Of a stretch of 64,000 bases of DNA, positions 1 to 12,149 are shown one piece after another (position 1 is the stretch's first letter; each line of letters starts with the position of its first letter). A program made the translations under genes and the position numbers. Under the pieces are notes generated by a model, which was given only the letters and a program-made list of their open reading frames with translations, ran no database searches and was not told where the DNA came from. Source of the DNA: Monoplex corrugatus (Eukaryota; Mollusca; Gastropoda; Littorinimorpha; Ranellidae); the NCBI GenBank assembly GCA_030674185.1, contig CM060307.1:58387481-58451480 (forward strand), given 5' to 3'.

Positions 1-1284
1 AGCAGCGGATGCCCCTGTATGTGGCATTCATTGGCCTCACCAAGGCCTTTGACCTAGTCAGCAGAGATGGCCTTTTCAGAGCTCTCCGAAAAATCGGCTG
101 CCCCCCCAAACTGCACAGCTTAATTGAGTCCTTCCACTCAAACATGAAAGGGATGGTGCAGTTCAACGGAAACCTCTCCAAGCCCTTCGACGTACGCAGC
201 GGTGTGAAAAGGCTGCGTCCTGGCCCCAACCCTCTTTGGAATCTTCTTCGCTCTCCTCCTGAGGCATGCGTTCAGCACAGCGCAAGAAGGGATCCACCTG
301 CGGACCAGATCAGATGGCAGGTTTTTCAACCTCGCCCGCCTCAGAGCAAGGACAAAGGTCCGTGAAGCCCTCATCAGAGACATGCTATTTGCCGACGATG
401 CCGCAGTTGTGACCCATACACAGCGGGACTTGCAGTCACTAATGGACCGCTTCTCCCAGGCCTGCAAAGATTTTGGTCTGACCATCAGTCTTAAGAAGAC
501 AAACGTCCTGGGCCAAGACACGCCATCTCCACCAGCCATCACCATTGATGACTACGAGCTTGAAGCCATCCATCAATTCACATATCTTGGGTTCACCATC
601 ACCGATAACCTCTCCCTTGACACAGAGGTCGACAAGAGGATCGGGAAGGCAGCCACAACACTAGCCCGCCTCACACAAAGGGTGTGGACAAATCCCAAGC
701 TGACCACAAAGACAAAGATGGCTGTATACAACGCCTGTGTCCTCAGCACCTTGCTGTATGGCAGCGAGGCGTGGACCACGCATGCTCATCAGGAGAAAAG
801 GCTCAATACTTTCCACCTGAGAAGCCTACGGCGCATACTTGGCATTTCCTGGCAAGACAAGGTGACCAACACCGAAGTCCTAACCTGCGCTGGCCTCCCA
901 ACCATGCATACCATGCTGAGACAGCGTCAGCTGCGCTGGTTGGGCCACGTTCGCCGCATGGAAGATGGTCGCATCCCAAAAGACATCCTTTATGGTGAGC
1001 TTGCCACAGGGCAGAGAAACATTGGCCGCCCACAGCTGAGATACAAAGACGTTTGCAAGCGTGACATGAAGGCGCTTGAGATTAACACTGAGTCCTGGGA
1101 GGACCTCGCAGACGACCGCAACAGCTGGAGAACTACTCTCAAGAAACAGCTGCGGATTGGTGAGGACAAATTGTCAGCTGCTGCAGCAGAAAAGCGAGTT
1201 CGCAGAAAAGGGATGACAGCCAACAGACCAGCATCAGCATACACATGCGACCGCTGCGACAGAGACTGCCTCTCTCGCATTGGT
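1..1284 (+). pseudogene. LINE-A copy 1, reverse transcriptase to split C-terminal zinc finger (5' part)
   Basis: Non-LTR retrotransposon polyprotein, already inside the RT domain at the left edge, so the element continues outside the window. Visible blocks are LTKAFDLVSRDGL near 39-77, FADD (RT catalytic aspartates) at 388-399, LLYGSEAWTT near 753-780, the RRILGISWQDKVTNTEVL block near 832-880 and the RQLRWLGHVRRMEDGRIPKD block near 930-985. The first two cysteines of a C-terminal finger (CDRCDRDC) start at 1246. There is one frameshift at about 205-215: the RSGVKQGC block expected from copy 2 reads RSGVKRLR here, and the original frame resumes in another phase to join the stretch that is open from 382. 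The frame is then open to 1284, where LINE-B interrupts it, and it resumes at 2842. I do not fix the clade; the C-terminal CxxC...SRxG...SH...C finger is typical of a common invertebrate and fish LINE group. The product would be an RT acting by target-primed reverse transcription. It is defective because of the frameshift and the insertion. Confidence 0.9.
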
Positions 1285-2835
1285 ATTCGTGGCACTGCAC
1301 TTGCATGGATCGCTTCTTATCTGACTGACCGTACATTGAGAGTTTGTGTGAATGGTGTTTATTCTGACTTGTCACCCCTGAAGTACGGTGTACCGCAGGG
1401 TTCTGTGCTAGGCCCAGTCCTCTTTGTGCTGTATGCCTCTCCTGTGTCCGATGTCATCAATGGTCACGCCATGTTGCACGAAAGCTTTGCCGATGACACT
1501 CAACTTCATCAGTCAGCCTCCATTGCTGAAATTGACTCGTTGATGGTACGGACGCAGGAGTGCATTGCAGACCTAAAGACCTGGATGACTCTTAATAAGC
1601 TTCAACTAAATGACGACAAGACCGAGCTCATGTTAGTCTATCCGAAAAAACTTCAACACTCTGATCTTCCTGATTCTATGCTGATCAATGACATCCCTGT
1701 TCCTTTCTCTTCAGCAGTTCGAAGTCTCGGTGTGACCCTTGACCAGTCTCTTTGCTTCCAACAACATATCTCTAATGTCTGTAAGGCTGCCTATTTGGAA
1801 CTGCGCAGGATTAGTTCAATTCGTCAGTACCTCTCCAGTGAGGCAACGAAAACACTTGTATGTGCTTTTGTTCTGTCTAGGATAGACTACTGTAATTCAC
1901 TCCTGGCAGGGATTCCAAAATATTTGTTAGACCGACTCCAGCGAATCCAAAACAATGCTGCTAGGCTCGTCTGTAAAGCTTCTAGATCTGAACATATCAC
2001 TCCTCTTCTTCGCTCTCTCCATTGGCTTCCTGTACCTGATCGTATATCGTACAAAGTATCAACTTTGACCTTTTCTGCTGTTTGTGGTTCTGGCCCAGAA
2101 TATCTTTCTGAACTACTCCCAGTGTATACTCCATCCCGCCAACTGCGTTCCTCTTCTGACACTCGACTTCTCACGATACCATATGCAAGAACTAAGACTT
2201 ATGGTGAAAGGTCCTTCTCTTTCCAAGGTCCCAAAATATGGAACAAACTCCCTGGCAGCCTTCGTCACTCTGACTCCCTCGTCTCTTTCAAATCTGGTCT
2301 AAAGTCACATCTCTTCTCGAAGAGCTCGGATACGACTTAACAGAAGACATGTCTGTGAGTCACTATCACATGTGCATAAGCGAGTGTGTGCATGCATGTC
2401 AGTGTGTATGTGGGGGGGAGGAGGGGGGATAAATGTAGCTGTGTGCACGTGCGTGTATATTGTGTGAGTGGAAAACTTGGACATTGCTTAGTCTGTTAGT
2501 GACCGTACTTAGAATGTGTGTAAGTAAGTGGGAATGTATTTTATGTGCTTGTGTGTATAGGATGCTGACGTATGTGCGCATGTTAAACACGGTATTTTGT
2601 ATCGGTTTGCTACCCTCTGTTGTCTAATGACTAGAGTGTTTGTGTCGATTTTGTAATGCAATACTATTTTGTATGTTATTGCTCATGTCATGTTTCTTTT
2701 GTCTACAATGCCATGTCTATGTCCACGTAATGTGCTACAATTGTGTATAGATCTAGCATCGATTTGTGAAGCACCTTGAGCAGTTTGTCTGGATAGTGTG
2801 CTCAAAAAGTACCCATTATTATTATTATTATTATT
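1285..2835 (+). mobile_element. LINE-B: CR1/L2-like LINE, 5'-truncated, nested inside LINE-A
   Basis: A 5'-truncated CR1/L2-type non-LTR retrotransposon. Coding sequence runs from 1285 to the stop at 2338-2340 without a break. It begins mid-RT with GTALAWIASYLTDRT, then YGVPQGSVLGPVLFVLY, then FADDTQLH (catalytic DD at 1491-1496), LNKLQLNDDKTELM, a thumb region and the C-terminal block PKIWNKLPGSLRHSDSLVSF. A 3' UTR of about 480 bp follows, ending in the CR1/L2-type tail and an (ATT)n run at about 2815-2838. The bases ATTGGT flank the insert at 1279-1284 and 2836-2841, so either a 6-bp target-site duplication or microhomology is present. Joining the flanks restores the LINE-A zinc finger in frame. 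The intact frame suggests the youngest LINE here, apart from possibly LINE-D. Confidence 0.9.
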
Positions 2836-2950
2836 ATTGGTCTGTACAGTCACAGGCGACGCTGCTTGGACCAAGCAGACAGCCCATCTAGACATTAGAA
2901 CGGATGTACTTTGTCCATGGTCAGTCATGACCGAAGGAGGCCTACTAGAT
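2836..2950 (+). pseudogene. LINE-A copy 1, 3' remainder (end of zinc finger, stop, start of 3' UTR)
   Basis: After the LINE-B tail the reading frame of LINE-A resumes at 2842 with LYSHRRRC, which supplies the missing histidine and last cysteine of the finger (cysteine codon 2863-2865). A short tail follows, with a stop at 2896-2898. The complete finger in LINE-A copy 2 (near 40700-40770) has the same C-x2-C-x3-C...SH...C arrangement, which supports this reading. The sequence after the stop (TTTGTCCATGGTCA around 2911-2924) resembles the 3' UTR start of this LINE type. Confidence 0.85.
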
Positions 2951-3236
2951 GCCTTAATGCACTGATGAAGCTTAATTATAATCAAGTACTATTTAGTGTA
3001 TTACTTCATTAAATGTTAGATTTAGTCAGCAAAAGAAAGATCTGTTGACTGTTACACCAACGAAGTATTCAACTGAGGAAAGCGCGGAAAGTGTCAATGT
3101 TCGACGATGCAATCATACGCATTGCAATATTGGTGTAATCCACAAAAACCCTATCCCCCCCCCCCCCCCCCCCCCTTCCACCGACTATTGTATTGTGGCC
3201 TAAGGCCGATGTACATTAAAAAATTCTGAGTTCTGA

Positions 3237-3238
<2 letters not shown>
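2950..3238. other. Intergenic stretch with poly-C and a possible retroelement tail
   Basis: No coding signal seen. A pure C run lies at about 3150-3175. At 3176-3238 a short segment with CCTAAGGCCGATGTACATTA ends in two and a half TTCTGAG repeats. That pattern looks like the 3' terminus of a SINE or LINE with a short tandem tail, but the body of the element was not recognised. Confidence 0.35.
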
Positions 3239-3277
<39 letters not shown>

Positions 3278-3280
3278 CTG

Positions 3281-3352
<72 letters not shown>
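3239..3352. repeat. (CT)n microsatellite
   Basis: Nearly pure CT dinucleotide repeat of about 110 bp with a few CTTT/TGTC interruptions. It abuts the 5' truncation point of LINE-C directly. Confidence 0.97.
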
Positions 3353-3356
<4 letters not shown>

Positions 3357-4640
3357 ATTCAGATTATTTCGAATGCCCTAAAGGAGTGAAACAGGGGTGT
3401 CAATTGAGTCCTCAATTGTTTTCATTTTTCATTAATGAATTAGCAGTGGAACTGTCAAGAAAAGGCAGGCATGGAATTCAAATTATCCCTGGGGCTATTG
3501 AGATATTCCTATTGCTGTTTGCAGACGATGTTATTCTTCTCTCTGGTACAGTCAAAGGCTTACAAAACCAGTTAAATGTTTTAAAGGAAGAATCGGATCG
3601 ATTAGCTTTAACAGTTAACATGGATAAAACTAATATTATGATTTTCAGGAAGGGTGGACATTTATCAAAACACGAAAAATGGTTCTATGGAATTAACGAG
3701 GTTAAAGTTGTTAATTCTTATAAATACTTAGGAATGATATTTTCGACAAAATTAAGTTTAAATTATGTATGGGAAGAATCTTGTAATAAAGGGAAAAAGG
3801 GTGTTATTGAAATTCTAAAATCCTTACGGAAGCTCAATTCTATTGATTGTAATTTATATTGGAAAATGTTTGATACACAAATAGAACCTTTACTTACATA
3901 TGCAGCTGAAGTATGGGGTCTTACAGTAAATCCTCATATGGAAAAAGTGCATACATATGCTATAAAACGTTTTTTGGCTGTACCAATTCACTCTTCTAAT
4001 ATGGAGAAACTGGAAGATATCCTTTATCCATTAGAACCTTTGTGAAGAGTATTAAATACTGGTTGAAATTGTTAAGGCTTCCACAATCTCGGTTATGTAA
4101 ACTGGCATATGAAATGATGGTTACTCAAATGGAAATAGGAAAACAGAACTGGGCCTATCAGGTAAAAAAGGCTTTATCAGAACTTGGGTTTGGAATCGTG
4201 TGGTTGTCCCAGGGAGTAGGAAATGAGTGTCAGTTTATTAATGAATTTAAAGACAGGCTTATTTGTTCGTTTAAACAAAATTGGCACTTAGATATGGAAA
4301 ACAAAGAAAAATATAGTTGGTTCTTCTCATTTAAAGATGTTTTTCAAACCGAAAAATATCTCAGTGTTGTTACGGATAAATGGCAAAGAACTAATTACGC
4401 AAGATTTAGATTAAGAACACTTGGTTTCAATGCAAATAAAAATTGGTTTCAACCTGGGACGTCCACAGTATATCCTTGCTCCTTATGTGGAAACATGTCA
4501 ATAATGAAAAACACTTTTTATTCCAATGCCAAATTTTTGACACAATACGTGGAAAATGCAAAGTTTTTGAATCCGACATGGCCAAAAGACAAGATGTTGT
4601 ATCTATTTTGTCGTTGATGACGAAGTCATAATCAAATCAG
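3353..4640 (+). pseudogene. LINE-C: RT fragment of a LINE unrelated to LINE-A and LINE-B
   Basis: A 5'-truncated non-LTR retrotransposon. The coding match starts right after the CT repeat at 3356 (YSDYFECPKGVKQGCQLSP), continues through FFINELAVELS and reaches FADDVILLSG (catalytic DD at 3524-3529). Then come the LALTVNMDKTNIMIFRKGG block, KYLGMIFSTKLSL and LLTYAAEVWG. A stop at 4043-4045 is bypassed by a frame change to the 4042-4617 frame, which carries SIKYWLKLLRLP and YARFRLRTLGF. A second frame change near 4490 leads to HVNNEKHFLFQCQIFD, the CCHC-like finger normally found at the end of such proteins; the frame ends at 4631. Two frameshifts make it a pseudogene. Base composition is AT-richer than LINE-A. 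The clade is not assigned. Confidence 0.88.
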
Positions 4641-5506
4641 TGGCACTATACATTGCGGAAGCACAAAAAATAAGACATAAACACTTACAAGCCCGACAGT
4701 AGTGCTAGACAATATCATACTGGGATTAATTTAATCTCTTTTGACTGACGTGGGCTATATCACGTTAACTCCTAAAGAAGCCGCTTTATTTATAGACTGT
4801 TTTGTAAAGAGCTGTTTTCATTTGCTTTATTTTGCTTTGTTTGCCGATAATTTCAGAGTAACTAATAATATGAAAATAATGGTATATTTGTAGAATATGT
4901 TAGAAGTGGATATTGAAAGAGTATTTGACACTTAAGGGTCTACTATACATGTTAACAAAAAAACAAAAACAAAAACAAAAAAACAAATAAATAAAAGGCA
5001 TAGTTATGTCCCTTTTTAACAGAGTATTATGGGGCAATTATGTGAAGATTATATTATTATCACTAAATGTAAGGTTTGGGTGGTCTAGCCCAGATGTTTC
5101 ATCATATTACAGTTTTGATGTGTGTGTGTGCGTGCGCACGAGCGCGCGCCCGCGTGTGAGTGTATATGGGTGCGTGTGTGTTGGTGTGGGTGTGTGAAAA
5201 AGATTTTGGTTTGCCTAAACCTAGACAGATTATTGGCCTGAATGAAGGAACACTGTTCTGATTTTTTTTTTTTTTTTGCATTATGTAGTACTGATAAAAT
5301 GGATGATTGTTCATTATATATGATTTGAATATGTTCGACTGTTCAAGGAATGGATGTTCGATATTGTTTTTTTGATTATGCGTGAAGAATTTGCGCACAT
5401 ACAAAGAGTGGATTATGTGTCGCACTACTGGAAAATTGTTATCCCCCTTGTCAAAAGACCTTTTCGGGTAATGACAATAAACAGTTTCAGTTTCAGTTTT
5501 AGTTTC
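4641..5506 (+). mobile_element. Probable LINE-C 3' region, or a separate retroelement 3' end
   Basis: No coding signal. There is an A-rich AACAAAAACA tract at about 4955-4996, a GT/GC-rich patch at about 5118-5200 and a T run at 5262-5277. The segment ends with GGTAATGACAATAAACAGTT followed by tandem CAGTTT repeats at about 5480-5506. Short tandem tails of this kind mark 3' ends of many invertebrate LINEs and SINEs. I infer the tail belongs either to LINE-C or to a SINE inserted in it; the sequence alone does not decide. Confidence 0.4.
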
Positions 5507-5665
5507 TCTCTCTGTGCGCGCGCGCGTTTTTGTTTGTGTGCGCGTTTTTGTTTGTGTGTGTGTTTTGTGTGGTTCGTTGGTTTTGTTTTGTTTTTGTTTG
5601 TTTTCCTTGGCTTTGCTTTGTTTTGCTTTGCTTTGTTTGTGTTGTTTTGTTTTTATTCGTTGTTA
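5507..5665. repeat. CT/GC/GTTTT low-complexity tract
   Basis: Short CT repeat and CGCGCGCG run followed by about 130 bp of TTTTGTTTG-type sequence. The open frames across it are artefacts of composition. Confidence 0.85.
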
Positions 5666-8600
5666 AGCCATCATGCAGTCTGCTAATCCTCTTATTTTGC
5701 TTTTGTCGTCCGCCTGTGCCATGAGGAGTTTTGTGGGAATGTGAAGCTGACAGTCTGCTGCTAGTTATCCATCTCTTAGGTGGTATTCAGTAGATTATTT
5801 TCATGTTGAAATTTTCAGTGCTTTTCTTCTTATTATGTTATTGGCTTAACACTTTATTCACTGTGGTGAAATGGATGAGAGGAAAGACGCCCTCTGTGAA
5901 CTCCATCTTTTTAATACTTTTCTCGTCACTGATTTTTTTTTCTCCTGAGGTGATAGGGACAGATGGAAGAGGGGAAGTAATCGTTTTTGTTAAAAGAGGG
6001 GAAATAATCATTTTTGTGACTAGAGTGTTCACGGCATTTTGTTAACATCATTAACAGCAATGGGTTCCTAAGTTGTATGTATTTCAAAAAGTATTTGTCA
6101 CCGCTTATGCCTTTGTAAACGTTTGTTTGAGTTCATTGTTTTTCCATATTTCATGTGTTGGTGTACAGGTTCTTTGGACACCTGATACACAATATACACC
6201 GATACACAAAGTATAAGTTCACTCGATGCTTATCATTACTAGTATTGATAGAATCATCATTAATGCATGAAAAAAAGGAGAAGAATAGAAAATTTTCAAA
6301 AATTACTGATTTGATGTATGATATTATTTGTATTTTATCTACTGCGTGCTCATATTGTTTCGTGTATGTGTGTGCGTGTGTGTGTGTAGGTAGGTGTAGA
6401 CAGATAGTGACGAAATGGATATATGAACTGCATGCCGAGTGGATACACGCCGTAGGAAATGGTGTAGATATTTCCCCACACACATGATCACCCTTCTCTC
6501 CCATCTGACTTTTAGAGTCACGCATGGAGTTGGCAAGCCCAGATATATGTTTTTTGCTGAAGGCTGTCTGCGTGTGTCGACATTCTTATAAATTTACATT
6601 GTGGTACAGGGATTTTCTCTACCGCTTCCTCCACTAAACTCTCAGTGGTGGTCTGGGTGCTAGTGTTTCAGATGACGCATTAAGCTGAGCTTCTCTGCAG
6701 CAAACAAGCACACAAAGTCCTAGCCACAGCAAAACAGCTATCCCTGAAGAAATTCTGTAGAAACATTCAGTTTCGTGGGTTTAAAAAATCCAGGCATACA
6801 AGAACAAAAACACAAACAAACAAAAATAAAAACAAAAACAAAAAAAGAACAGGTGGCACCGTATTAGGCAACGTTCTTTCTCCGATGAGAACAGCCCATA
6901 TTTCGAACGTGAGCGTCCTGTTGTGACACAAAACAAAGGAATTAAATCCGATCTATTTCATCTTGTTATTTAGGAAACACAAAGACATATGCAGCTTGGA
7001 TGGATGGGTATTTACTTGTGTTGCAATGAGAGAATGAGATTCTGGAAAACCTCTGTTGAATGCAATGTCTGTTCACACAGTTTGTCATCGTGAGAATGCT
7101 GTTGTGGTCCTGCCCCAAAGATATCTTTTCTTAGAAGTTGCGCACGCTATGGACGCTAATACCAAAGAAGTAAAGAACAGCATCATCCAATCAATCAGTT
7201 GTCCCTTGGCACCACAGGCTAATGACATTTTAGGAACAATTCTCTGAGCAGTTGAAGGCAGTTTTTTAAAGTGCAGACCAAAACACCGGAACATTATAAG
7301 AGCATAGCGTTTCAAAAATTTGCCAGGTGATGAAAATTTTGTGTTTGACAAGCACGTTGACTTTATTTCAAGGACTTCATTCATATATTCAACTTTAGAA
7401 AGATGCATTGAATGGCAGTGATGGATAGAATGCAGCTGTTGACCCACTTATCAAACTGGTGAGATGCTAATAGTGATTGGATAAAACTTTACATGACATT
7501 TGCAAGCAAATAAATGAAAAAGTGCATCTTCCAGTGTACAGTGTTCGTGAAAGATCTCTTCAAGACCACTTTACTTAATATAGCCATGGTTGTTGCCTGC
7601 TAGTTACATCCAAGGCATGATTTACATCCAAAACCAGGTTACTGTATGATAATCTAAGACAGTGGGTTGCTTTGTGTCAGATATCTTAAAATAAACCGAA
7701 AGACGCATGGCCATACAAAAAGATCTGATTAGCTCAGCACGCTGGCACTTTATCAACTTTTCATTTGGAGTTGAAATTAGAAATGAAAAACAATGTCGTA
7801 AAGTTGATGGCTTTCCCAGCAGTCACAAGCTTTGAGCTTTTGGTGCCTTCTTTGGAGCTTTGTCAGATGGAATTTTGTTGTTAAGCTGATGCTGTTCTCA
7901 TTGATCATTTTGACATGCAATCATGTAGTGCTTAACTGGCAGTGTATTGAATTACTAGATGGCTATCTGTTCTTCTTAAAGACAGACAAAAAACAAAGCA
8001 ATGGAGAAAGATAGCACTAGCATACTGCCTCTCAAAGTAATACTTGTACAAGAGCAGTCTGAAAAACAAGATACGACCTGAACCAGAGGTGATGCTTTTA
8101 GTTCTCTTTACCATCAACTGCTTTGAGTGATAGCAGGTAGAGATAATTAAACTTTGTTATGCTTCTTGCACTGAGCAGCTGTCAAATCACTCTTTTTCGT
8201 TTGGGATAGGTGGCCAAGGCAACAGTCTTAAACACTATCTGCCTTTGTCAGCTGGCCATGTTTGGCAGGTGCTACGCAGGTCTGACACCCCCTGATGTCG
8301 ACAGTAATATTAATGATCAGACCAAGCCAATCTCAACGTGATATATCTTGCTTAATAGGTTTGCAGCAAATTGTGCTTTTTCATCAGTCAAAGTATTTTG
8401 TGTCACCCAGACTAGCACTTCAGGGGTGGGGGGGGGGGGGATGAGTCGTACATTTTGACAGCTCCCGGTCCTTCACCGGAAATGAAACAGATGAAAGTGT
8501 GAGACTTTTTGCAACAGTCACCATGGAGACAACAGCTGATGACGTTGGTAGATGAACTGTCATGTTCTTGACTACCATTTCTTTTTCTTTTCTTTTTGTT

Positions 8601-9720
8601 GTTGTTTATTGTTTTTGAAAAGAATCAGATCACAGACTGAAGAGTGAAAATGCCCAGTGCGTATTGCTGCATGCCAAATTCAGATTACTCACACACAAGC
8701 ACAGTGGTATACACTATCGAGGTTGATATATTCATTCACATCTCTTTTTAAATACTTTGTTTAGTGATGCTTATAAAGTCTTTTTGACGAGTACATCTTT
8801 GTGACAGAAATTTTGTACAGAGCCACTTTTCAACAACCAAACCGATCTACATCAGTACACGTTTACAATTAAGGGCCTGAACCAAGCTCATGAAGTCTTA
8901 TTTGCAAGGCTGAATTTATGACTCGTAATATTGATTCACCTTGCTCAAGTGAATTAATCAAATCATTAAAACAAAATTACACTTCAGTAACCATATGTTG
9001 TTGGAACAGATGTTAGCACTTTTGGTATCATTCTGGAATCTTGAAGGACTCGCAAGCAATCAGCATATGCACATATGCGCAATCAGAAATACATGTTTCC
9101 GACCCATTTCAAAACTTCCAAGACGAGTCATTGATACCGCAGTGAGGTAAAGGCAAATTTAAACATGACAAAAACGTTAGATCAGAAGAGGCTTTACCAA
9201 AAGCCGTATTTCCGTTTGTCTGCCAGCTCGCTGGCCGACCGTACAAGGAAATCACCAACACCCTGTTTTCATTGCCTGAACACTGAATTCGAAAGTAAAC
9301 ATTGACCATGTGTGTGCAACACAAAACACAGTAGCGGTATTTTTTGGTCCTTTTTTTTTTTTAATAGGATCACCTCACTCTGGCAGTTTTATTAGTGCTC
9401 GCACCATACATTTGGTTAGTAGTTTTTATAACAGATATTGTGTATAGCTGGGGATTGAACTATTCTACTGTTTCGGTGTGCTGTCATCTCGGTGCACCAC
9501 AGTCTTAGTTTTGAATGCGTGAGTGAAACTTTTTCATCCTTTCCCATGGACATGTGGAGCTGAAACTGGAGTTTGCAATTTGTGTAAAAAATAGTATGCC
9601 ACACTGGGGCAGTGTCATAAGCACACCAACTAAACTGTTAAAACTGACTAAGTTATAAACCTTGCTCTTCATTATTTCACGTAGCAGATTAGTATCACAA
9701 CTTTAAGACATGCGTGTTTC
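5666..9720. other. Unannotated intergenic DNA, no gene recognised
   Basis: Both strands are full of stops and only short open frames occur. Minor simple sequence: GT repeats at about 6362-6392, an A-rich AAACA tract at about 6800-6848, a G run at about 8427-8440 and T runs near 8580-8620 and 9350-9362. I see no RT motif, tRNA box or splice-bounded exon that I would defend. It may contain a more diverged left portion of the terminal module described at 9.7 kb. Confidence 0.5.
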
Positions 9721-9729
9721 CTGTGCCAT

Positions 9730-10350
9730 TGATAGAGGAGGGTGGTGGTGGTGGGAGTGATGCAGAGGAAGGGTGGTGATGATGAGATATGTCGGTTATC
9801 AGAAACAGAAACCTGTACCTTGCGACCATCGAAATAATTGTCAGTTGCTAACCCTCAGTGGCCTGTCCATTATCTTCCAAAGTGCTTCATCGCTTGTCTG
9901 CAGACCATATCAAAACACGAGAGATTTTTCCCTATTGTCTAAGGGGAAGCTTTGATTTGGACGTGAAGATAGGAAGGATGTGCAGATTAAGTGGGAGAGA
10001 CATGGACGGAGGAAAAGAGAGGAAAAGGGGAGAGAGGACGTGTGTGCGCAATGCATGTGTGGTTTATTCATTTGTAAGGACCGATCTGCAGCCTGCATTA
10101 AATGGCCATATTAAGCGTCCTCAAGGGACTGTTTACAGAGAATGTGTGCGGGTGGGTGGGTGGGTGTGGGTGTTTGTGTATGTGGGTGGGTGTTTGTGTA
10201 TGTGTGTGTGTATCTCTCTCTCTCCCTTTCCCTCCCTCTCCCTCTCTGTCTTTGTATGTGTGTGTTCAAGTGTGTATGCATGTCCGTTCGTGTGCAGATA
10301 GGCAGATAGCTAATGGAAATGTGAGCAAAATCCAGATCATATCTATACAA
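9730..10350 (+). repeat. Terminal module X, copy 0
   Basis: Homologous by eye to about 29210-29640 and 33890-34330. Shared runs include the CAGAAACCTGTACCTTG-like stretch, the GTCTGCAGACC...TCAAAACAC stretch, a GA-rich arm and then GT-rich sequence. This copy ends in GTGGGTGTTTGT repeats (10145-10215), a CT patch and GT repeats before the CA repeat. It marks the left end of the three-unit array. Confidence 0.7.
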
Positions 10351-10375
10351 ACCGCAATTGTTTCTTCAAGATTAA

Positions 10376-10387
10376 ACACACACACGT

Positions 10388-10421
<34 letters not shown>

Positions 10422-10427
10422 TACACA

Positions 10428-10459
<32 letters not shown>

Positions 10460-10487
10460 GTACGCACACCACACACACACCACACAC

Positions 10488-10540
<53 letters not shown>

Positions 10541-10545
10541 CTTAT
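10376..10545. repeat. (CA)n microsatellite
   Basis: Interrupted CA repeat of about 165 bp. Open frames on both strands (His-Thr and Val-Cys runs) come from the repeat and are not genes. Confidence 0.97.
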
Positions 10546-10879
10546 GCACATACGCACCAGATTCTATAAGAAAGAAACAAAGAGGGGAAACACTATAAAG
10601 AATACAAATCAACTTAAACAAGGTTTTCTTTGTTTGTTTGCTTGTAAATTTGTTGGTTTGTTGATGTATTTGTTAGATTGTTTTGATAATAATTTCTGAA
10701 TAGTGACGTGAGTCAGTAATATCTTCCTTTTAAAACGAGTTAAGAATTATTGTGTACCTGCAGCAACCTAGGAACGTATCATTTAGCGAATGAAAACACA
10801 TATAGATTAACAGTGCCCATATTCCAAACAGTTTGATAGCATCAATGGCCAATAGAAACAATTGCAATAAATTAAAAAC

Positions 10880-11590
10880 TTATCGACTGGTAACTGCATT
10901 GACGATAATAATAATAATAGATAAATGTGATAACTCCAGACACAAAATGATTATTTCCCCCTATTCCCATTCATCCCATCGCCCAACAGATCATCAATAA
11001 TGTTAAAATTGATAAAACACAGGTTCAGAGTTTTCTCTCGCCCATCTCACTCTCTAAAATAAAGAGTCAAACAAAATGTCATGAGAAGAATGCAACATGT
11101 CAAAAGAAATGAAGAATTTCATATAGGACTAACCCATTAAAGATCGCCTGAGAGATGAATAACACAGAGCAAGATGGTTTCAAAAACTTTCACCTCAGCA
11201 AGATGTCAGAATGTGCCATTGCTGATGACAGAACATTCATCTGTCCCTAGGATGTCGTTAGATAGGATTTTGCTGTCGTTTGATCCCCAGCGAGGCAACC
11301 TTGCCAGTTTCTTACCCTAACTTCTTCTCCAGCTCTCACGCTGAGCGTCATGCGTGTCAACAGAACGAAGCTTGCGGCAAATTTCCTGTCTCCTCAGGGG
11401 GAATTTTAGGACAGTGGCATGATTATCGGCTGCACGCGATGATGAAATCCAAGTTATAATTTAGACCTAATGCTAAATCTGCTTAAAGGGCATGTGTGGT
11501 TCGGCGTACGGGATCTGTTTTCAGGTCACCACAACTCCCCTAATAAGTCAGCTGTTTGGGGGGGGGGGGGGGGGGGGGATGGCTGTACAA
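10880..11590 (+). repeat. Unit A, landmark L2
   Basis: Homologous by eye to 36400-37180 (unit B) and 50390-51110 (unit C). The clearest shared stretch is GAACGAAGCTTGCGGCAAAT at about 11364 with its flanks, preceded by CCAGCTCTCACGCTGAGCGT and followed by GGCTGCACGCGATGATGAAA. No reading frame is kept across the three copies here. A pure G run of about 22 bp sits at 11558-11579 in this copy only. Confidence 0.75.
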
Positions 11591-12149
11591 CGAAGTTTGC
11601 TGCCAAGTGGAAACTTACCGAAATCAAAATAGCATGGTAAAGCTTTAGGGATATTCTAATTTACCAGCAGTTGAATACTGTTTTGATCAGTTTTAAATGC
11701 TTGTCCCTTCAAAATTGTGACGAAATATATAGGCACTATTACATTTTCCTGTACTTCCATATTTACAATTTTGTGAATCTATGAGGATGGTGATTTGGGT
11801 TTTAGCAGCTTGCCCAGAGTTCATCACTTTAACACTATTACCCTTTGTGTGTATACGCATGCAGAATATCAAATATGCATGTTAAAGATCCTTTTAAGTC
11901 ATTTTTAGTGACTATTAGAAAACTGAAAACACTCAGTTTGCATGTCCATCGAAAGCACCCGTACCGTAATCCGTTTATGGACATATGCCCAGAAACGCAC
12001 TGGTTGTGAAGGCAGACCCAGGCACAGACAAATACCTGTACCACCATCAACAGCAAACACATCTGTTGTTGAAGGAAAAAAGCTCTCCGTCGTCCTGACT
12101 TTTATTATTTACTCTTTACCCACCTTGTCAGCAACATGATGTACTCTGT
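11591..12149. other. Unannotated stretch
   Basis: No gene, RNA or mobile-element signal recognised. Confidence 0.4.

Noticed and set aside
382..2340. 652-codon protein with two RT-like halves
   Set aside because: Explained by the nested LINE insertion; the two halves belong to different LINE families.
7056..7247. 63-codon frame in the 5.7-9.7 kb interval
   Set aside because: It begins at TTG, has no recognisable motif and lies in otherwise stop-rich sequence.
11558..11579. G and C runs (also 3150, 29513, 44910, 48779, 58337) as quadruplex regulators
   Set aside because: Single homopolymer runs, each private to one copy; no conserved position or nearby gene.
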